A stretch of DNA of 64,000 bases from the NCBI RefSeq assembly GCF_900106065.1, contig NZ_LT629796.1, positions 2,516,001 to 2,580,000 on the forward strand, given 5' to 3'. The stretch comes from Pseudomonas mandelii. Its GTDB lineage: Bacteria; Pseudomonadota; Gammaproteobacteria; Pseudomonadales; Pseudomonadaceae. The position numbers were made by a program, and so were the translations under genes. The notes under the pieces are model-generated. The model made no database searches. It saw only the letters and a list, made by a program, of their open reading frames with translations, and had not been told where the DNA came from. Shown piece after piece: positions 18,531-27,156 of this stretch. Position 1 is the first letter of the stretch; the number at the start of each line of letters is the position of its first letter.

Positions 18531-18665
18531 AAGGACTCCAGACTTTCTAGGAATTGGACGACAGCGCCCCTAAGGTGAGCCCACTCGTGCGGCATGTCCA
18601 GTGCTCGCGACAGGGTTTTTTCGCCTCGGGATGCATTCCCCGCAGGGTGGTGCGCCAGCGGGGTG

Positions 18666-18756
18666 CGTAGGAGCGAGGCTTGCCCGCCAAGAGCGATGAC
18701 ACGGTTTGTCTGGAAAAACTTCAGCGCACCCTTCGCGGGCGAGCCTCGCTCCTACG
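18666..18756. repeat. Paired REP palindromes, GTAGGAGCGAGGC class
   Basis: CGTAGGAGCGAGGCTTGCCC and an inverted copy ending CTCGCTCCTACG, between two small minus-strand genes. Same class as 19861-19953 and 36312-36394. Confidence 0.8.
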
Positions 18757-18765
18757 GAATCGGGG

Positions 18766-19050
18766 TTACTTCTTTTCCGGCGGCAACTCTGGCAATGCCC
18801 GCAGGGCGGTTTCATACCATTCGGTGTTGAACGCGCGGTCTTCTTCGAGGATTGCGTCGATTTCTACTGCCAGCACATGGGCCATCAGGTTGAGGATTTC
18901 CTCGCGCTCGTAACCGACCAGGGTCAGCTTGTTGAACGTGGCCTTGGCCGCAGGCGGGTTGTCGCTTTCGATCTGGTTTTCGATGGCTTCGATCAGGGTG
19001 GTTTCGGTGAATTCTTCTTCGTCGCTATCGATATCAGTTGGCTCGCTCAT
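18766..19050 (-). CDS. Conserved small acidic protein of unknown function
   Basis: A 94-residue acidic protein (first 20 residues mostly D, E, S, T), then a helical stretch with LVGYEREEILNLMAHVLAVEID (about 43-64) and the end LPPEKK. I recognise no domain. It resembles conserved small Pseudomonas hypotheticals found near cyaA and argH. It ends 10 bases from the REP pair and has a GGAG site before its start, which together with its length supports a real gene. Confidence 0.65.
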   Translation of the reverse strand: MSEPTDIDSDEEEFTETTLIEAIENQIESDNPPAAKATFNKLTLVGYEREEILNLMAHVLAVEIDAILEEDRAFNTEWYETALRALPELPPEKK

Positions 19051-19175
19051 GGCAGGCTCCTCAAGTTTAAGGCGGCCAGTTTACCTGCATTCAGCGCTGT
19101 GATGCTGCTGGCAGGAATCGCTTCGGCGTTCTATAAACAGGCACTGCCAACCCCGCACGGCCTGGAGGCTTTGTG

Positions 19176-19835
19176 ATGCTCAAGCTTTATGGATTTTCCG
19201 TCAGTAACTACTACAACATGGTCAAGCTGGCGCTGCTGGAGAAGGGCGTGCCGTTTGAAGAAGTACCGTTTTATGCCGGCACCAGCCCGGACTCGCTGGC
19301 CATCAGTCCGCGCGGCAAGGTGCCGGTTTTGCGCACCGAGCAGGGTTTCATCAATGAAACCGCGGTAATCCTCGAGTTCATCGAGCAAAGTCAGAACGGT
19401 ATACCGCTCCTGCCGAGCGACCCGTTCGAGCGGGCGCAAGTGCTGGCAGTGGCCAAGGAAATCGAGTTGTACATCGAGTTGCCGGCTCGCGCCTGTTATC
19501 CCCAGGCATTTTTCGGCATGCAGGTGCCGGACGCGATCAGGGACAAGACCAAGACCGAGCTGCTGGCAGGCTTTGCCGCGTTGGGCAGGCACGGCAAGTT
19601 CGCCCCTTATGTGGCAGGGGACAGTCTGAGCATTGCGGATTTGTACTTCCTGTACAGCGTTCCACTGGCCTGTGCGGTGGCGCATAAGCTGTTCGATATC
19701 GATCTGCTGGCCGAGATGCCGGCGGCCAGGGCGCTGTTGGAGCGACTGGAGCAGAACCCGAACGTACAGCGGATTGCGGCGGACAAGGAAGCGGCGATGC
19801 CGGCGTTTATGGCGATGGTCGCTTCCAAGAAGTAG
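19176..19835 (+). CDS. Glutathione S-transferase family protein
   Basis: A 219-residue GST. The thioredoxin-like N-terminal domain (1-80) begins MLKLYGFSVSNYYNMVKLALLEKG and contains the cis-proline segment GKVPVLRTEQGFINETAVILEFIE for glutathione binding; the all-helical C-terminal domain contains SIADLYFLYS with the N-capping motif. A GTG one codon earlier (19173) could also start translation; I take the ATG because its distance to GGAGG is better. Substrate is unknown. It converges on argH. Confidence 0.88.
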   Translation: MLKLYGFSVSNYYNMVKLALLEKGVPFEEVPFYAGTSPDSLAISPRGKVPVLRTEQGFINETAVILEFIEQSQNGIPLLPSDPFERAQVLAVAKEIELYIELPARACYPQAFFGMQVPDAIRDKTKTELLAGFAALGRHGKFAPYVAGDSLSIADLYFLYSVPLACAVAHKLFDIDLLAEMPAARALLERLEQNPNVQRIAADKEAAMPAFMAMVASKK

Positions 19836-19860
19836 GGTTTTGTAGCGTTCTTGAATCAGT

Positions 19861-19953
19861 CTTCGCGGGCAGGCCTCGCTCCTGCGGGATCGGTGTCGTT
19901 CGCGCAATTGCGGGGCGACACAGATCCCGTAGGAGCGAGGCTTGCCCGCGAAG
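19861..19953. repeat. Paired REP palindromes between convergent genes
   Basis: CTTCGCGGGCAGGCCTCGCT and an inverted partner ending CTTGCCCGCGAAG, lying between the GST gene and the 3' end of argH; it may act as a weak bidirectional terminator. Confidence 0.8.
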
Positions 19954-19956
19954 CTT

Positions 19957-21351
19957 TTAGCGGCTGGCGAGCAATGCCTGACCGCGCGCCACGGCCTTCT
20001 TCACCTGCGCCGGCGCAGTCCCGCCGATATGGTCGCGGGCGTTCACCGAGCCTTCCAGGGTCAGCACGGCGAATACGTCCTGATCGATCTGGTCGCTGAA
20101 CTTGCGCAGCTCCTCCAGGCTCATTTCCGCCAGGTCCTTGCCGCTTTCCACGCCGTACTTCACGGCATGGCCAACGATTTCGTGGCAATCACGGAACGGC
20201 AGGCCGCGGCGTACCAGGTAGTCAGCCAGGTCAGTCGCGGTGGAGAAACCACGCAGCGCCGCTTCGCGCATCATCGCGTGCTTGGGCTTGATCGCCGGGA
20301 TCATGTCGGCAAAGGCTCGCAGCGAATCGCGCAGCGTATCGGCCGCGTCGAACAGCGGTTCCTTGTCTTCCTGATTGTCTTTGTTGTAGGCCAGTGGCTG
20401 GCCCTTCATCAAGGTCAGCAGGCCCATCAGCGCGCCGAAGACACGGCCGGTCTTGCCACGCACCAGCTCTGGAACGTCCGGGTTTTTCTTTTGCGGCATG
20501 ATCGAGCTGCCGGTGCAGAAACGGTCCGGCAGATCGATGAATTGGAACTGGGCGCTGGTCCACAGCACCAGCTCTTCGGAGAACCGCGACAAGTGCATCA
20601 TCGCGATGCTCGCGGCCGAGCAGAACTCGATGGCGAAGTCGCGATCAGACACGTTGTCCAGCGAGTTGCCGCCCACGGCATCGAAGCCCAGCAACTGAGC
20701 CGTGAACTCGCGGTCGATCGGGTAAGTGGTGCCGGCCAGCGCGGCGCTGCCCAGCGGCATGCGGTTGGTGCGCTTGCGGCAGTCGACCAGGCGCTCATAG
20801 TCGCGGCTGAGCATTTCGAACCAGGCCAGCATGTGGTGCCCGAAAGTCACCGGCTGCGCGGTTTGCAGGTGGGTGAAGCCCGGCATGATGCTGCCGGCTT
20901 CGCGCTCGGCCTGCTCCAGCAAGCCTTTTTGCAGGCGGGTGATTTCGCTGAGGATCAGGTCGATCTCGTCGCGCAGCCACAGGCGAATGTCGGTGGCGAC
21001 CTGGTCGTTGCGGCTGCGCCCGGTGTGCAGTTTTTTACCCGTGACGCCGATGCGGTCGGTCAGGCGCGCCTCGATGTTCATGTGCACGTCTTCGAGGTCG
21101 ATGCGCCAGTCGAACTGACCGGCCTCGATTTCACCCTGGATGGTCTTCAGGCCATCGGTGATGCTGTCGCGCTCGGCGTCTGTCAGCACGCCGACCTTGG
21201 CCAGCATGGTGGCGTGGGCGATCGAGCCCATGATGTCGTGGCGATACAGGCGCTGGTCGAAAGTGACGGAGGCGGTGAAGCGGGCGACGAAGGCGTCGAC
21301 GGGTTCACTGAAGCGGCCGCCCCAGGACTGATTGGTCTTGTCAGTGCTCAT
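19957..21351 (-). CDS. argH: Argininosuccinate lyase
   Basis: A 464-residue lyase of the fumarase/aspartase superfamily, cleaving argininosuccinate to arginine and fumarate. The superfamily signature [11 protein letters not shown] (about residues 285-295) with the catalytic serine and the HTGRSRNDQ motif near 110-118 are intact. I use the ATG at 21351 ([17 protein letters not shown]), the family start; an upstream in-frame extension of 68 residues is not supported. It is divergent from algR. Confidence 0.97.
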   Translation of the reverse strand: MSTDKTNQSWGGRFSEPVDAFVARFTASVTFDQRLYRHDIMGSIAHATMLAKVGVLTDAERDSITDGLKTIQGEIEAGQFDWRIDLEDVHMNIEARLTDRIGVTGKKLHTGRSRNDQVATDIRLWLRDEIDLILSEITRLQKGLLEQAEREAGSIMPGFTHLQTAQPVTFGHHMLAWFEMLSRDYERLVDCRKRTNRMPLGSAALAGTTYPIDREFTAQLLGFDAVGGNSLDNVSDRDFAIEFCSAASIAMMHLSRFSEELVLWTSAQFQFIDLPDRFCTGSSIMPQKKNPDVPELVRGKTGRVFGALMGLLTLMKGQPLAYNKDNQEDKEPLFDAADTLRDSLRAFADMIPAIKPKHAMMREAALRGFSTATDLADYLVRRGLPFRDCHEIVGHAVKYGVESGKDLAEMSLEELRKFSDQIDQDVFAVLTLEGSVNARDHIGGTAPAQVKKAVARGQALLASR

Positions 21352-21421
21352 GAATTCGCTCGTGTCGGCTGAAGAAAAAATGACGGTGGAAGCTGCCGCG
21401 GATAATAACAGGGTTGCCAAT

Positions 21422-21453
21422 CCTGTCGCTGACGCTGGTCGACAGGTTTTTTT
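21422..21453 (+). terminator. Plus-strand intrinsic terminator upstream of algR
   Basis: CCTGTCG (21422-21428), an 11-base loop, CGACAGG (21440-21446), then TTTTTTT (21447-21453). No plus-strand gene ends here; it may end a short transcript arising near the argH start or act as an algR attenuator. Confidence 0.65.
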
Positions 21454-21501
21454 CACAAGGCGGGGTCCATACTCGGGACATGCCTTGTGGGAAATTGCGC
21501 A

Positions 21502-21529
21502 ACGATATTTTCCGATTGAGCAATATCGT
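21502..21529. promoter_or_regulatory. Inverted repeat ACGATATT-N12-AATATCGT
   Basis: A perfect 8-base inverted repeat, AT-rich at the inner side, about 285 bases before algR. It may be a regulator-binding site; the protein is unknown. Confidence 0.35.
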
Positions 21530-21812
21530 CCCTGCAACCGTCTACAGTTGGACAATAGGAACAGCGCACTTCTCGGCGCTGCGGCTGACTATAAGAAGAG
21601 GGGGTGTTCATATTGTGTATCGGCAAACCCTACGGCGATACCTCGCTTATGCGGGCCAGAGCCTCCAATCAATTGGCAGATGAAAATTTAGCCGCCGGTC
21701 TCGCGGCACTTTTTGGCCCTCGCGCTAGTCTTAGCGTGGATCGCGGTGACGGACGTCACTTCACCTGTCTACGCTATCCTTGTGCGAGACTCACGCAGGA
21801 ATCCAGCGCAAT

Positions 21813-22559
21813 ATGAATGTCCTGATCGTTGATGACGAACCCCTAGCCCGCGAGCGCCTGAGCCGAATGGTTGGCGAACTCGAGGGATACACTGTCCTGG
21901 AGCCCAGCGCCACGAACGGCGAAGAGGCGTTAGCGCTGATCGACAGTCACAAGCCGGATATCGTGTTGCTCGATATCGGCATGCCAGGCCTTGATGGCCT
22001 GCAAGTGGCTGCCCGGTTGTGCGAACGCGAAACCCCGCCCGCCGTGGTGTTTTGCACCGGGCCCGATGAATTTGCCGTGGAAGCCCTGCAGGCCAGCGCC
22101 GTGGGCTATCTGGTGAAGCCTGTGCGAACCGAACATTTACATGATGCATTGAAAAAAGCCGAGCGGCCCAATCGCGTCCAGCTCGCCGCCCTGACCCGTC
22201 CAGCCGCCGAAAGCGGCAGCGGCCCCCGCAGCCACATCAGTGCCCGAACACGTAAAGGCATTGAGCTGATCCCGTTGGGTCAGGTGGTCTACTTCATTGC
22301 CGACCACAAATACGTGACCTTGCGCCATGAAGGCGGCGAAGTGCTGCTGGATGAACCGCTCAAGGCCCTGGAAGATGAATTCGGCGACCGTTTCGTGCGC
22401 ATTCACCGCAACGCTCTGGTCGCCCGCGAACGCATCGAACGCTTGCAGCGCACGCCGCTGGGGCATTTTCAGCTGTTCCTCAAAGGCCTCAATGGCGATG
22501 CCCTGATCGTCAGCCGTCGCCATGTGGCCGGCGTACGAAAAATGATGCAACAGCTTTGA
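21813..22559 (+). CDS. algR: LytTR-type response regulator AlgR
   Basis: A 248-residue response regulator. The receiver domain (1-120) has the acidic pocket DDE at 7-9 and phosphorylated Asp54 (VLLDIGMPG). The LytTR DNA-binding domain occupies about 145-245. Length is identical to P. aeruginosa AlgR, which controls alginate, twitching motility and virulence genes. The following hemC-hemD genes are in the conserved order. The usual partner sensor gene algZ/fimS is not adjacent, so AlgR here must either have a sensor elsewhere or act without one. Confidence 0.95.
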   Translation: MNVLIVDDEPLARERLSRMVGELEGYTVLEPSATNGEEALALIDSHKPDIVLLDIGMPGLDGLQVAARLCERETPPAVVFCTGPDEFAVEALQASAVGYLVKPVRTEHLHDALKKAERPNRVQLAALTRPAAESGSGPRSHISARTRKGIELIPLGQVVYFIADHKYVTLRHEGGEVLLDEPLKALEDEFGDRFVRIHRNALVARERIERLQRTPLGHFQLFLKGLNGDALIVSRRHVAGVRKMMQQL

Positions 22560-22697
22560 TTCGCTGATCAGAAGCGAACTTCACACCCGTTTGTTGGACG
22601 TCCGGGGCCAGGGAGGCCACGTAGTTTCTGATACAAGTCAAAGTGGATTTGGCTGAGCTGTTATTATCCGCCGTATCTATTCAGTACGGATTGATCC

Positions 22698-23639
22698 ATG
22701 TCCTCTCGCGAAATCCGCATCGCCACCCGCAAAAGTGCTCTTGCCCTGTGGCAAGCCGAATACGTCAAGACACGTCTGGAACAGGCTCATCCGGGCTTGC
22801 TTGTGACGCTGGTGCCCATGGTCAGTCGTGGCGACAAGCTGCTCGACTCGCCCCTGTCGAAAATCGGTGGCAAGGGCCTGTTCGTCAAGGAGCTCGAAAC
22901 CGCGTTGTTGGAAAACGAAGCCGACATCGCCGTGCACTCGATGAAAGACGTGCCGATGGATTTCCCCGAAGGCCTCGGTCTGTTCTGCATCTGCGAGCGT
23001 GAAGACCCGCGCGATGCGTTCGTTTCCAATACCTACGCCAGCCTGGATGAGTTGCCGCAAGGCAGCATCGTCGGCACCTCCAGCCTGCGCCGTCAGGCTC
23101 AGCTGCTGACTCGCCGCCCGGACCTTGAAATCCGCTTCCTGCGCGGCAACGTCAACACGCGCCTGGCCAAGCTTGATGCCGGCGAATACGACGCCATCAT
23201 CCTCGCGGCTGCCGGCCTGATTCGTCTCGGCTTCGAAGATCGCATCACCTCGGCAATCAGTGTCGACGACAGCTTGCCGGCTGGTGGCCAAGGCGCGGTC
23301 GGCATCGAATGCCGTAGCGCCGACAGCGTAATTCACGCCCTGCTGGCGCCGTTGCACCACCAGGACACCGCCACCCGCGTGACCGCGGAACGTTCCCTCA
23401 ACAAACATCTGAATGGTGGCTGCCAAGTGCCAATCGCCTGCTACGCCGTGCTTGAAGGCGAGCAGATCTGGTTGCGCGGTCTGGTGGGCGATCCGAGCGG
23501 CGGCCTGCTGCTCAACGCCGAGGCTCGTGCGCCAAGGGCCGATGCAGAAGCCTTGGGTGTGCAAGTCGCTGAAGACTTGCTGAGCCAGGGCGCCGCCGAC
23601 ATTCTGAAAGCGGTCTATGGCGAGGCAGGTCACGAGTGA
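22698..23639 (+). CDS. hemC: Hydroxymethylbilane synthase
   Basis: A 313-residue porphobilinogen deaminase that joins four porphobilinogens into hydroxymethylbilane. The cysteine that carries the dipyrromethane cofactor is Cys242 in [10 protein letters not shown], and the early motif [13 protein letters not shown] is intact. First gene of hemC-hemD-hemX-hemY, with the hemD start overlapping its stop by 4 bases. Confidence 0.97.
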   Translation: MSSREIRIATRKSALALWQAEYVKTRLEQAHPGLLVTLVPMVSRGDKLLDSPLSKIGGKGLFVKELETALLENEADIAVHSMKDVPMDFPEGLGLFCICEREDPRDAFVSNTYASLDELPQGSIVGTSSLRRQAQLLTRRPDLEIRFLRGNVNTRLAKLDAGEYDAIILAAAGLIRLGFEDRITSAISVDDSLPAGGQGAVGIECRSADSVIHALLAPLHHQDTATRVTAERSLNKHLNGGCQVPIACYAVLEGEQIWLRGLVGDPSGGLLLNAEARAPRADAEALGVQVAEDLLSQGAADILKAVYGEAGHE

Positions 23640-24403
23640 CGGGCTGGCGCCTGCTGCTGACGCGCCCCGCAGATGAGTCGGCGGCGCTGGCCAGCGTTTT
23701 GTCGCAAGCGGGGATTTTCAGCAGCAGTTTGCCGCTTCTGGAGATCGAGCCGATTGCTGTCTCTGACACAATGCGCGAGGTGATTCAGGGGCTGGATCGT
23801 TACTGTGCGGTGATCGTGGTCAGTAAACCGGCCGCGAGAATGGGCGTTGACCTGCTCAATCAGTATTGGCCACAGCCACCGTCCCCGCGCTGGTTCAGCG
23901 TGGGCGCTGCGACTGCGCAGATCCTGGCGGATAACGGGCTGGACGTGAGTTTCCCCGCCGAGGGCGATGACAGCGAAGCCTTGCTTGAGTTGCCCTCGTT
24001 GCGCGAGGCGATTGCCCGACCCTATCCGCGGGTGCTGATCTTGCGCGGGGAGGGCGGGCGCGAGTTGCTGGCTGAGCGTTTGCGCGAGCTTGGTGCTAGT
24101 GTCGAGTATCTGGAGTTATACCGTCGTGGACTGCCTCACTACCCGTCGACGGTGCTGCCTGACCGGATCGAAGCGGAACGCTTGAACGGGCTGGTGGTCA
24201 GCAGTGGACAGGGTTTTGAGCACCTGCGCCAATTGGCAGGCAATGCCTGGACTGAAATGGCGCAGTTGCCGTTGTTTGTTCCAAGCCCCAGGGTCGCCGA
24301 GCTGGCACGTGCCGCCGGGGCCCAAACAGTTGTGGATTGTCGTGGCGCCAGTGCCACGGCTTTGCTGACGGCGTTACGGGAGCATCCCGAACCCGTTCTC
24401 TAA
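23636..24403 (+). CDS. hemD: Uroporphyrinogen-III synthase
   Basis: A 255-residue enzyme closing hydroxymethylbilane to uroporphyrinogen III with D-ring inversion. It starts at a GTG overlapping the hemC stop (GTGA), indicating translational coupling. Sequence conservation in this family is low, but [13 protein letters not shown] at the start and [15 protein letters not shown] near 183-197 are typical. It is followed by hemX after 16 bases. Confidence 0.93.
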   Translation: MTGWRLLLTRPADESAALASVLSQAGIFSSSLPLLEIEPIAVSDTMREVIQGLDRYCAVIVVSKPAARMGVDLLNQYWPQPPSPRWFSVGAATAQILADNGLDVSFPAEGDDSEALLELPSLREAIARPYPRVLILRGEGGRELLAERLRELGASVEYLELYRRGLPHYPSTVLPDRIEAERLNGLVVSSGQGFEHLRQLAGNAWTEMAQLPLFVPSPRVAELARAAGAQTVVDCRGASATALLTALREHPEPVL

Positions 24404-24419
24404 TGCAAAGGATGGATAC

Positions 24420-25562
24420 GTGAGCGAAACAGCCTTGCCTAAAGATGACGTGCTGCCGGTGCTTGAAGCGCCGGTTGAAACTCCACCACCTGCCACAGTG
24501 CAGCGCCGGGGCAATGGGCTGGCAATCGTCGCGCTGCTGTTGGGCGCCGCCGGTGTTGCCGTGGGCGGTTGGGGTGTCTGGCAGGTGCGTCACCTGCAAG
24601 CCAACACTCAGCAGCAGTTGAGCCAGGTCCAGGCGTTGAGCGATCAGGCGCAGAGCCTGAAACTCAATGAACAGCGCTTGAGCGCGCGCCTTGAACAAAT
24701 GCCTGCAGCCGAAGAACTGGACGCTCGCAGCCGTTTGGTGGCGCAGTTGCAAGGCGATCAGCAACGCTTGAATCAGCGTCTGGAGACGGTCCTCGGTGCG
24801 AGTCGCAAGGATTGGCGTCTGGCCGAAGCCGAGCACTTGTTGCGTCTGGCCAGCCTGCGCCTTTCTGCGCTGCAGGACATCAGCAGCGCCCAGGCCCTGG
24901 TGCAGGGTGCCGATGAAATTCTGCGTGAACAGAACGATCCCGGTGCCTTCGCAGCTCGCGAGCAAGTGGCCAAAACCCTGGTGGCGCTGCGCAGCACAGA
25001 ACAGCCGGATCGCACCGGGTTGTTCCTGCGATTGGGCGCACTGCGCGATCAGGTCATCAACCTCACCGAGCTGGCCCCCGAGTACAAGGATCGTGGCGAA
25101 TCGCTGTTGGGCCTGACGGCCGATGGCGACGGAGCCAGTCGTTGGGCGCAGTGGTGGGATCAGATTTCGCGCTACATCCGCATCGACTTCAATGCTGACA
25201 AAAATGTTCGCCCATTGCTGGCAGGGCAGAGCCTGAGTCAGGTGCGTCTGGCGCTGAGCCTGGCGCTGGAGCAGGCGCAATGGGCCGCGCTCAATGGCCA
25301 GGCAGCGGTCTACACCCAGGCGCTGGCTGAGGCGCGTGACGTATTGACGGGCAACTTCAACCCGGACAACCCTCAAAGCAAAGTCATGCTTGAGCAGGTG
25401 GGCGAGTTGAGCAAGCAGCCGGTCACTGTGGTCACGCCGGACCTGACCGGGACATTGAGTGCGGTTCAGGGGTATCTGGAGCGGCGTAACGTCAACGCCG
25501 AAGATTCGATCAAACCGATGGCAAAACCGGCCGCGAACACTGCGCAGGAGGCCACGCCATGA
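24420..25562 (+). CDS. hemX: HemX family protein
   Basis: A 380-residue inner-membrane protein with a short proline-rich N-terminus, one membrane helix (about 37-57, GLAIVALLLGAAGVAVGGWG) and a long periplasmic coiled coil (about 58-130) followed by the HemX domain. It is often annotated uroporphyrinogen-III C-methyltransferase, but the methyltransferase fold is absent; its role is unclear. A GTG start is used. hemY begins within its last codons (ATGA overlap). Confidence 0.9.
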   Translation: MSETALPKDDVLPVLEAPVETPPPATVQRRGNGLAIVALLLGAAGVAVGGWGVWQVRHLQANTQQQLSQVQALSDQAQSLKLNEQRLSARLEQMPAAEELDARSRLVAQLQGDQQRLNQRLETVLGASRKDWRLAEAEHLLRLASLRLSALQDISSAQALVQGADEILREQNDPGAFAAREQVAKTLVALRSTEQPDRTGLFLRLGALRDQVINLTELAPEYKDRGESLLGLTADGDGASRWAQWWDQISRYIRIDFNADKNVRPLLAGQSLSQVRLALSLALEQAQWAALNGQAAVYTQALAEARDVLTGNFNPDNPQSKVMLEQVGELSKQPVTVVTPDLTGTLSAVQGYLERRNVNAEDSIKPMAKPAANTAQEATP

Positions 25563-26797
25563 AACGCCTCTATGTGATCGTGTTTCTGGTCATCGCCGCA
25601 GCCGCTGCACTGGGCCTGGCGATCGCCGAGCATTCCGGTTACGTGCTGATTGCCTACAAGACCTTCCGTTATGAAGCGAGTCTGTGGGCCACCCTGGCGT
25701 TGGTCGCGGTGCTCTGGCTGGTGTTCTGGGGCATCAAGGCGTTGGTTGAGCTGGTGATGACGTCCAGCGGCGTGGTCAATCCATGGTCGCGGCGCAATCG
25801 CAGCCGTCGGGTGCAAGTGGCGATCGAACACGGTCAGCTGGACCTGGCGGAAGGTCGCTGGGCCAGTGCGCAGCGTCATTTGCATCGCGCCGCCGAAGCC
25901 GAGCGCCAGCCGCTGCTCTACTACCTTGGCGCCGCACGCGCCGCCAATGAACAAGGTCACTACGAGGAATGCGACAACTTGCTGGAGCGCGCCCTCGAAC
26001 GCCAGCCCCAGGCGGAGTTGGCGATTGCCTTGAGTCACGCCCAGTTGCAGAACGACCGTGGCGACACCGAAGGCGCCCTGGTGACCCTGCAAGCCATGCA
26101 CGAGCGTCATCCTCATAACGTCCAGACCTTGCGCCAGTTGCAGCGTCTGCATCAGCAGCGCGGCGACTGGTCGGCGGTGATTCGCCTGCTGCCGGAGCTG
26201 CGCAAGGATAAAGTCTTGCCTCCCGCCGAGCTGGCCGATCTGGAGCGACGGGCGTGGGGTGAAAACCTTTCCCTGGCGGCGCATCAGGAAGCGGACGGCA
26301 CGGTGGGTTTGCAATCGCTCAATCGCGCCTGGCAGCAACTCACCTCGGCTCAGCGCCAGGAGCCTCAGTTGGTGCTGGCCTATGCCGAGCAACTGCGGCA
26401 ACTGGGAGCACAGGTCGAAGCGGAGGAGGTTTTGCGCACAGCGCTGAAGCGCAAGTACGACAGTCATCTGGCGCGTCTCTACGGTCTGGTGCGTGGTAGC
26501 GATCCGGCTCGTCAACTGCAAACGGCCGAGGGTTGGCTCAAGGATCATCCGGCCGACCCAAGCCTTCTGCTGACACTCGGCCGCCTGTGCCTGCAAAGCA
26601 GTCTGTGGGGCAAGGCGCGGGACTATCTGGAAAGCAGTTTGCGGGTCCAGCGCAACCCGGAAGCCTGTGCGGAACTGGCGCGGTTGCTCGCTCAGCTCGG
26701 CGACACAGAGCGCAGCAATCAGCTGTTTCAGGAAGGTCTGGGCCTGCTGGATGAGCGCCTGCTGGCGGCACCACTCCCAGCGCCCGTTTACGCCTGA
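25559..26797 (+). CDS. hemY: HemY family TPR protein
   Basis: A 412-residue protein with two N-terminal membrane helices (about 4-22 and 39-60) and a cytoplasmic-size TPR array from about 85 to 390. This is the gammaproteobacterial HemY linked to the hemCDX genes, not the Bacillus protoporphyrinogen oxidase of the same name. Function is undefined. It overlaps hemX by 4 bases and ends the operon; no terminator with a T-run follows, only a palindromic repeat. Confidence 0.92.
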   Translation: MKRLYVIVFLVIAAAAALGLAIAEHSGYVLIAYKTFRYEASLWATLALVAVLWLVFWGIKALVELVMTSSGVVNPWSRRNRSRRVQVAIEHGQLDLAEGRWASAQRHLHRAAEAERQPLLYYLGAARAANEQGHYEECDNLLERALERQPQAELAIALSHAQLQNDRGDTEGALVTLQAMHERHPHNVQTLRQLQRLHQQRGDWSAVIRLLPELRKDKVLPPAELADLERRAWGENLSLAAHQEADGTVGLQSLNRAWQQLTSAQRQEPQLVLAYAEQLRQLGAQVEAEEVLRTALKRKYDSHLARLYGLVRGSDPARQLQTAEGWLKDHPADPSLLLTLGRLCLQSSLWGKARDYLESSLRVQRNPEACAELARLLAQLGDTERSNQLFQEGLGLLDERLLAAPLPAPVYA

Positions 26798-26818
26798 CGT
26801 ATTCCTTCTGTAGCAGCT

Positions 26819-26931
26819 GGCGCAGCCTGCGTCCGGCTGCGAAGCAGTTGTAAAGCGAGCACCACGGTTTCATCAGGCCAATCGCGTTTAAATGTATGAC
26901 GACTGCTCAGCAGCCGGATGCAGGCTGCGCC
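26819..26931. repeat. 21-base inverted repeat, REP-like
   Basis: Arms at 26819-26839 and 26911-26931 match at 20 of 21 positions and share the core GGCGCAGCCTGC. They differ in sequence from the other REP classes in the window. The 71-base spacer shows nothing recognisable. Confidence 0.6.
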
Positions 26932-27012
26932 TGGGGCGGGAGTCGTTCCTGGGCGCGATCCGGCCGCTCGAATTTCGCTGAATGTTTAGCTTTGTAATCC
27001 CTGATCGGCTTT

Positions 27013-27149
27013 GTCCTACACGGGACTTCATCAAGTCCTCCCGACGCTGTCGGGAATTCCCTACACTTCTGGTGAAGTGTCCGTGCCGGCCTGCCTTGAA
27101 AGGCTGGCGCGCTTTCCTCTACCGTAACCGCCTGTCTCTACTGTTACGG
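27013..27149 (+). ncRNA. Candidate structured leader RNA of dsbB
   Basis: Five stems follow one another: GGACTT/AAGTCC (27023-27028, 27033-27038), CCCGAC/GTCGGG (27040-27045, 27049-27054), ACACTTC/GAAGTGT (27063-27069, 27074-27080), GCCTT/AAGGC (27093-27097, 27100-27104) extended by GCC/GGC, and CCGTAAC/GTTACGG (27122-27128, 27143-27149). GTCC at 27013-27016 could instead pair with GGAC at 27023-27026, giving an alternative fold. The last stem ends 7 bases before the dsbB start. Confidence 0.45.
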
Positions 27150-27156
27150 ATAAGCC

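Larger units (their letters stand above)
21352..21812. other. 461-base gene-free interval between argH and algR
   Basis: In P. aeruginosa the sensor gene algZ/fimS occupies this position before algR. Here no frame of suitable length or sequence exists. The interval instead contains several perfect stems: 21422-21428 with 21440-21446 (followed by seven Ts), 21454-21461 with 21482-21489, 21502-21509 with 21522-21529, and 21562-21567 with 21576-21581. It must carry the argH and algR promoters. Confidence 0.7.
26798..27156. other. 359 bases between hemY and dsbB: long inverted repeat and folded leader
   Basis: No gene is seen. The first third is a palindromic repeat with 21-base arms (26819-26839 and 26911-26931). 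The last third is a series of perfect hairpins listed separately. A plus-strand frame running from 26982 into dsbB in another reading frame has no homology to anything I know. Confidence 0.6.

Noticed and set aside
19942..21372. 476-residue open frame antisense to argH
   Set aside because: argH signature motifs prove the minus strand; the plus-strand frame has no known domain.
21332..21691. 119-residue plus-strand frame before algR as a possible algZ remnant
   Set aside because: No histidine-kinase motif is visible, its start lies inside argH, and the stretch is full of inverted repeats, so it is more likely noncoding.
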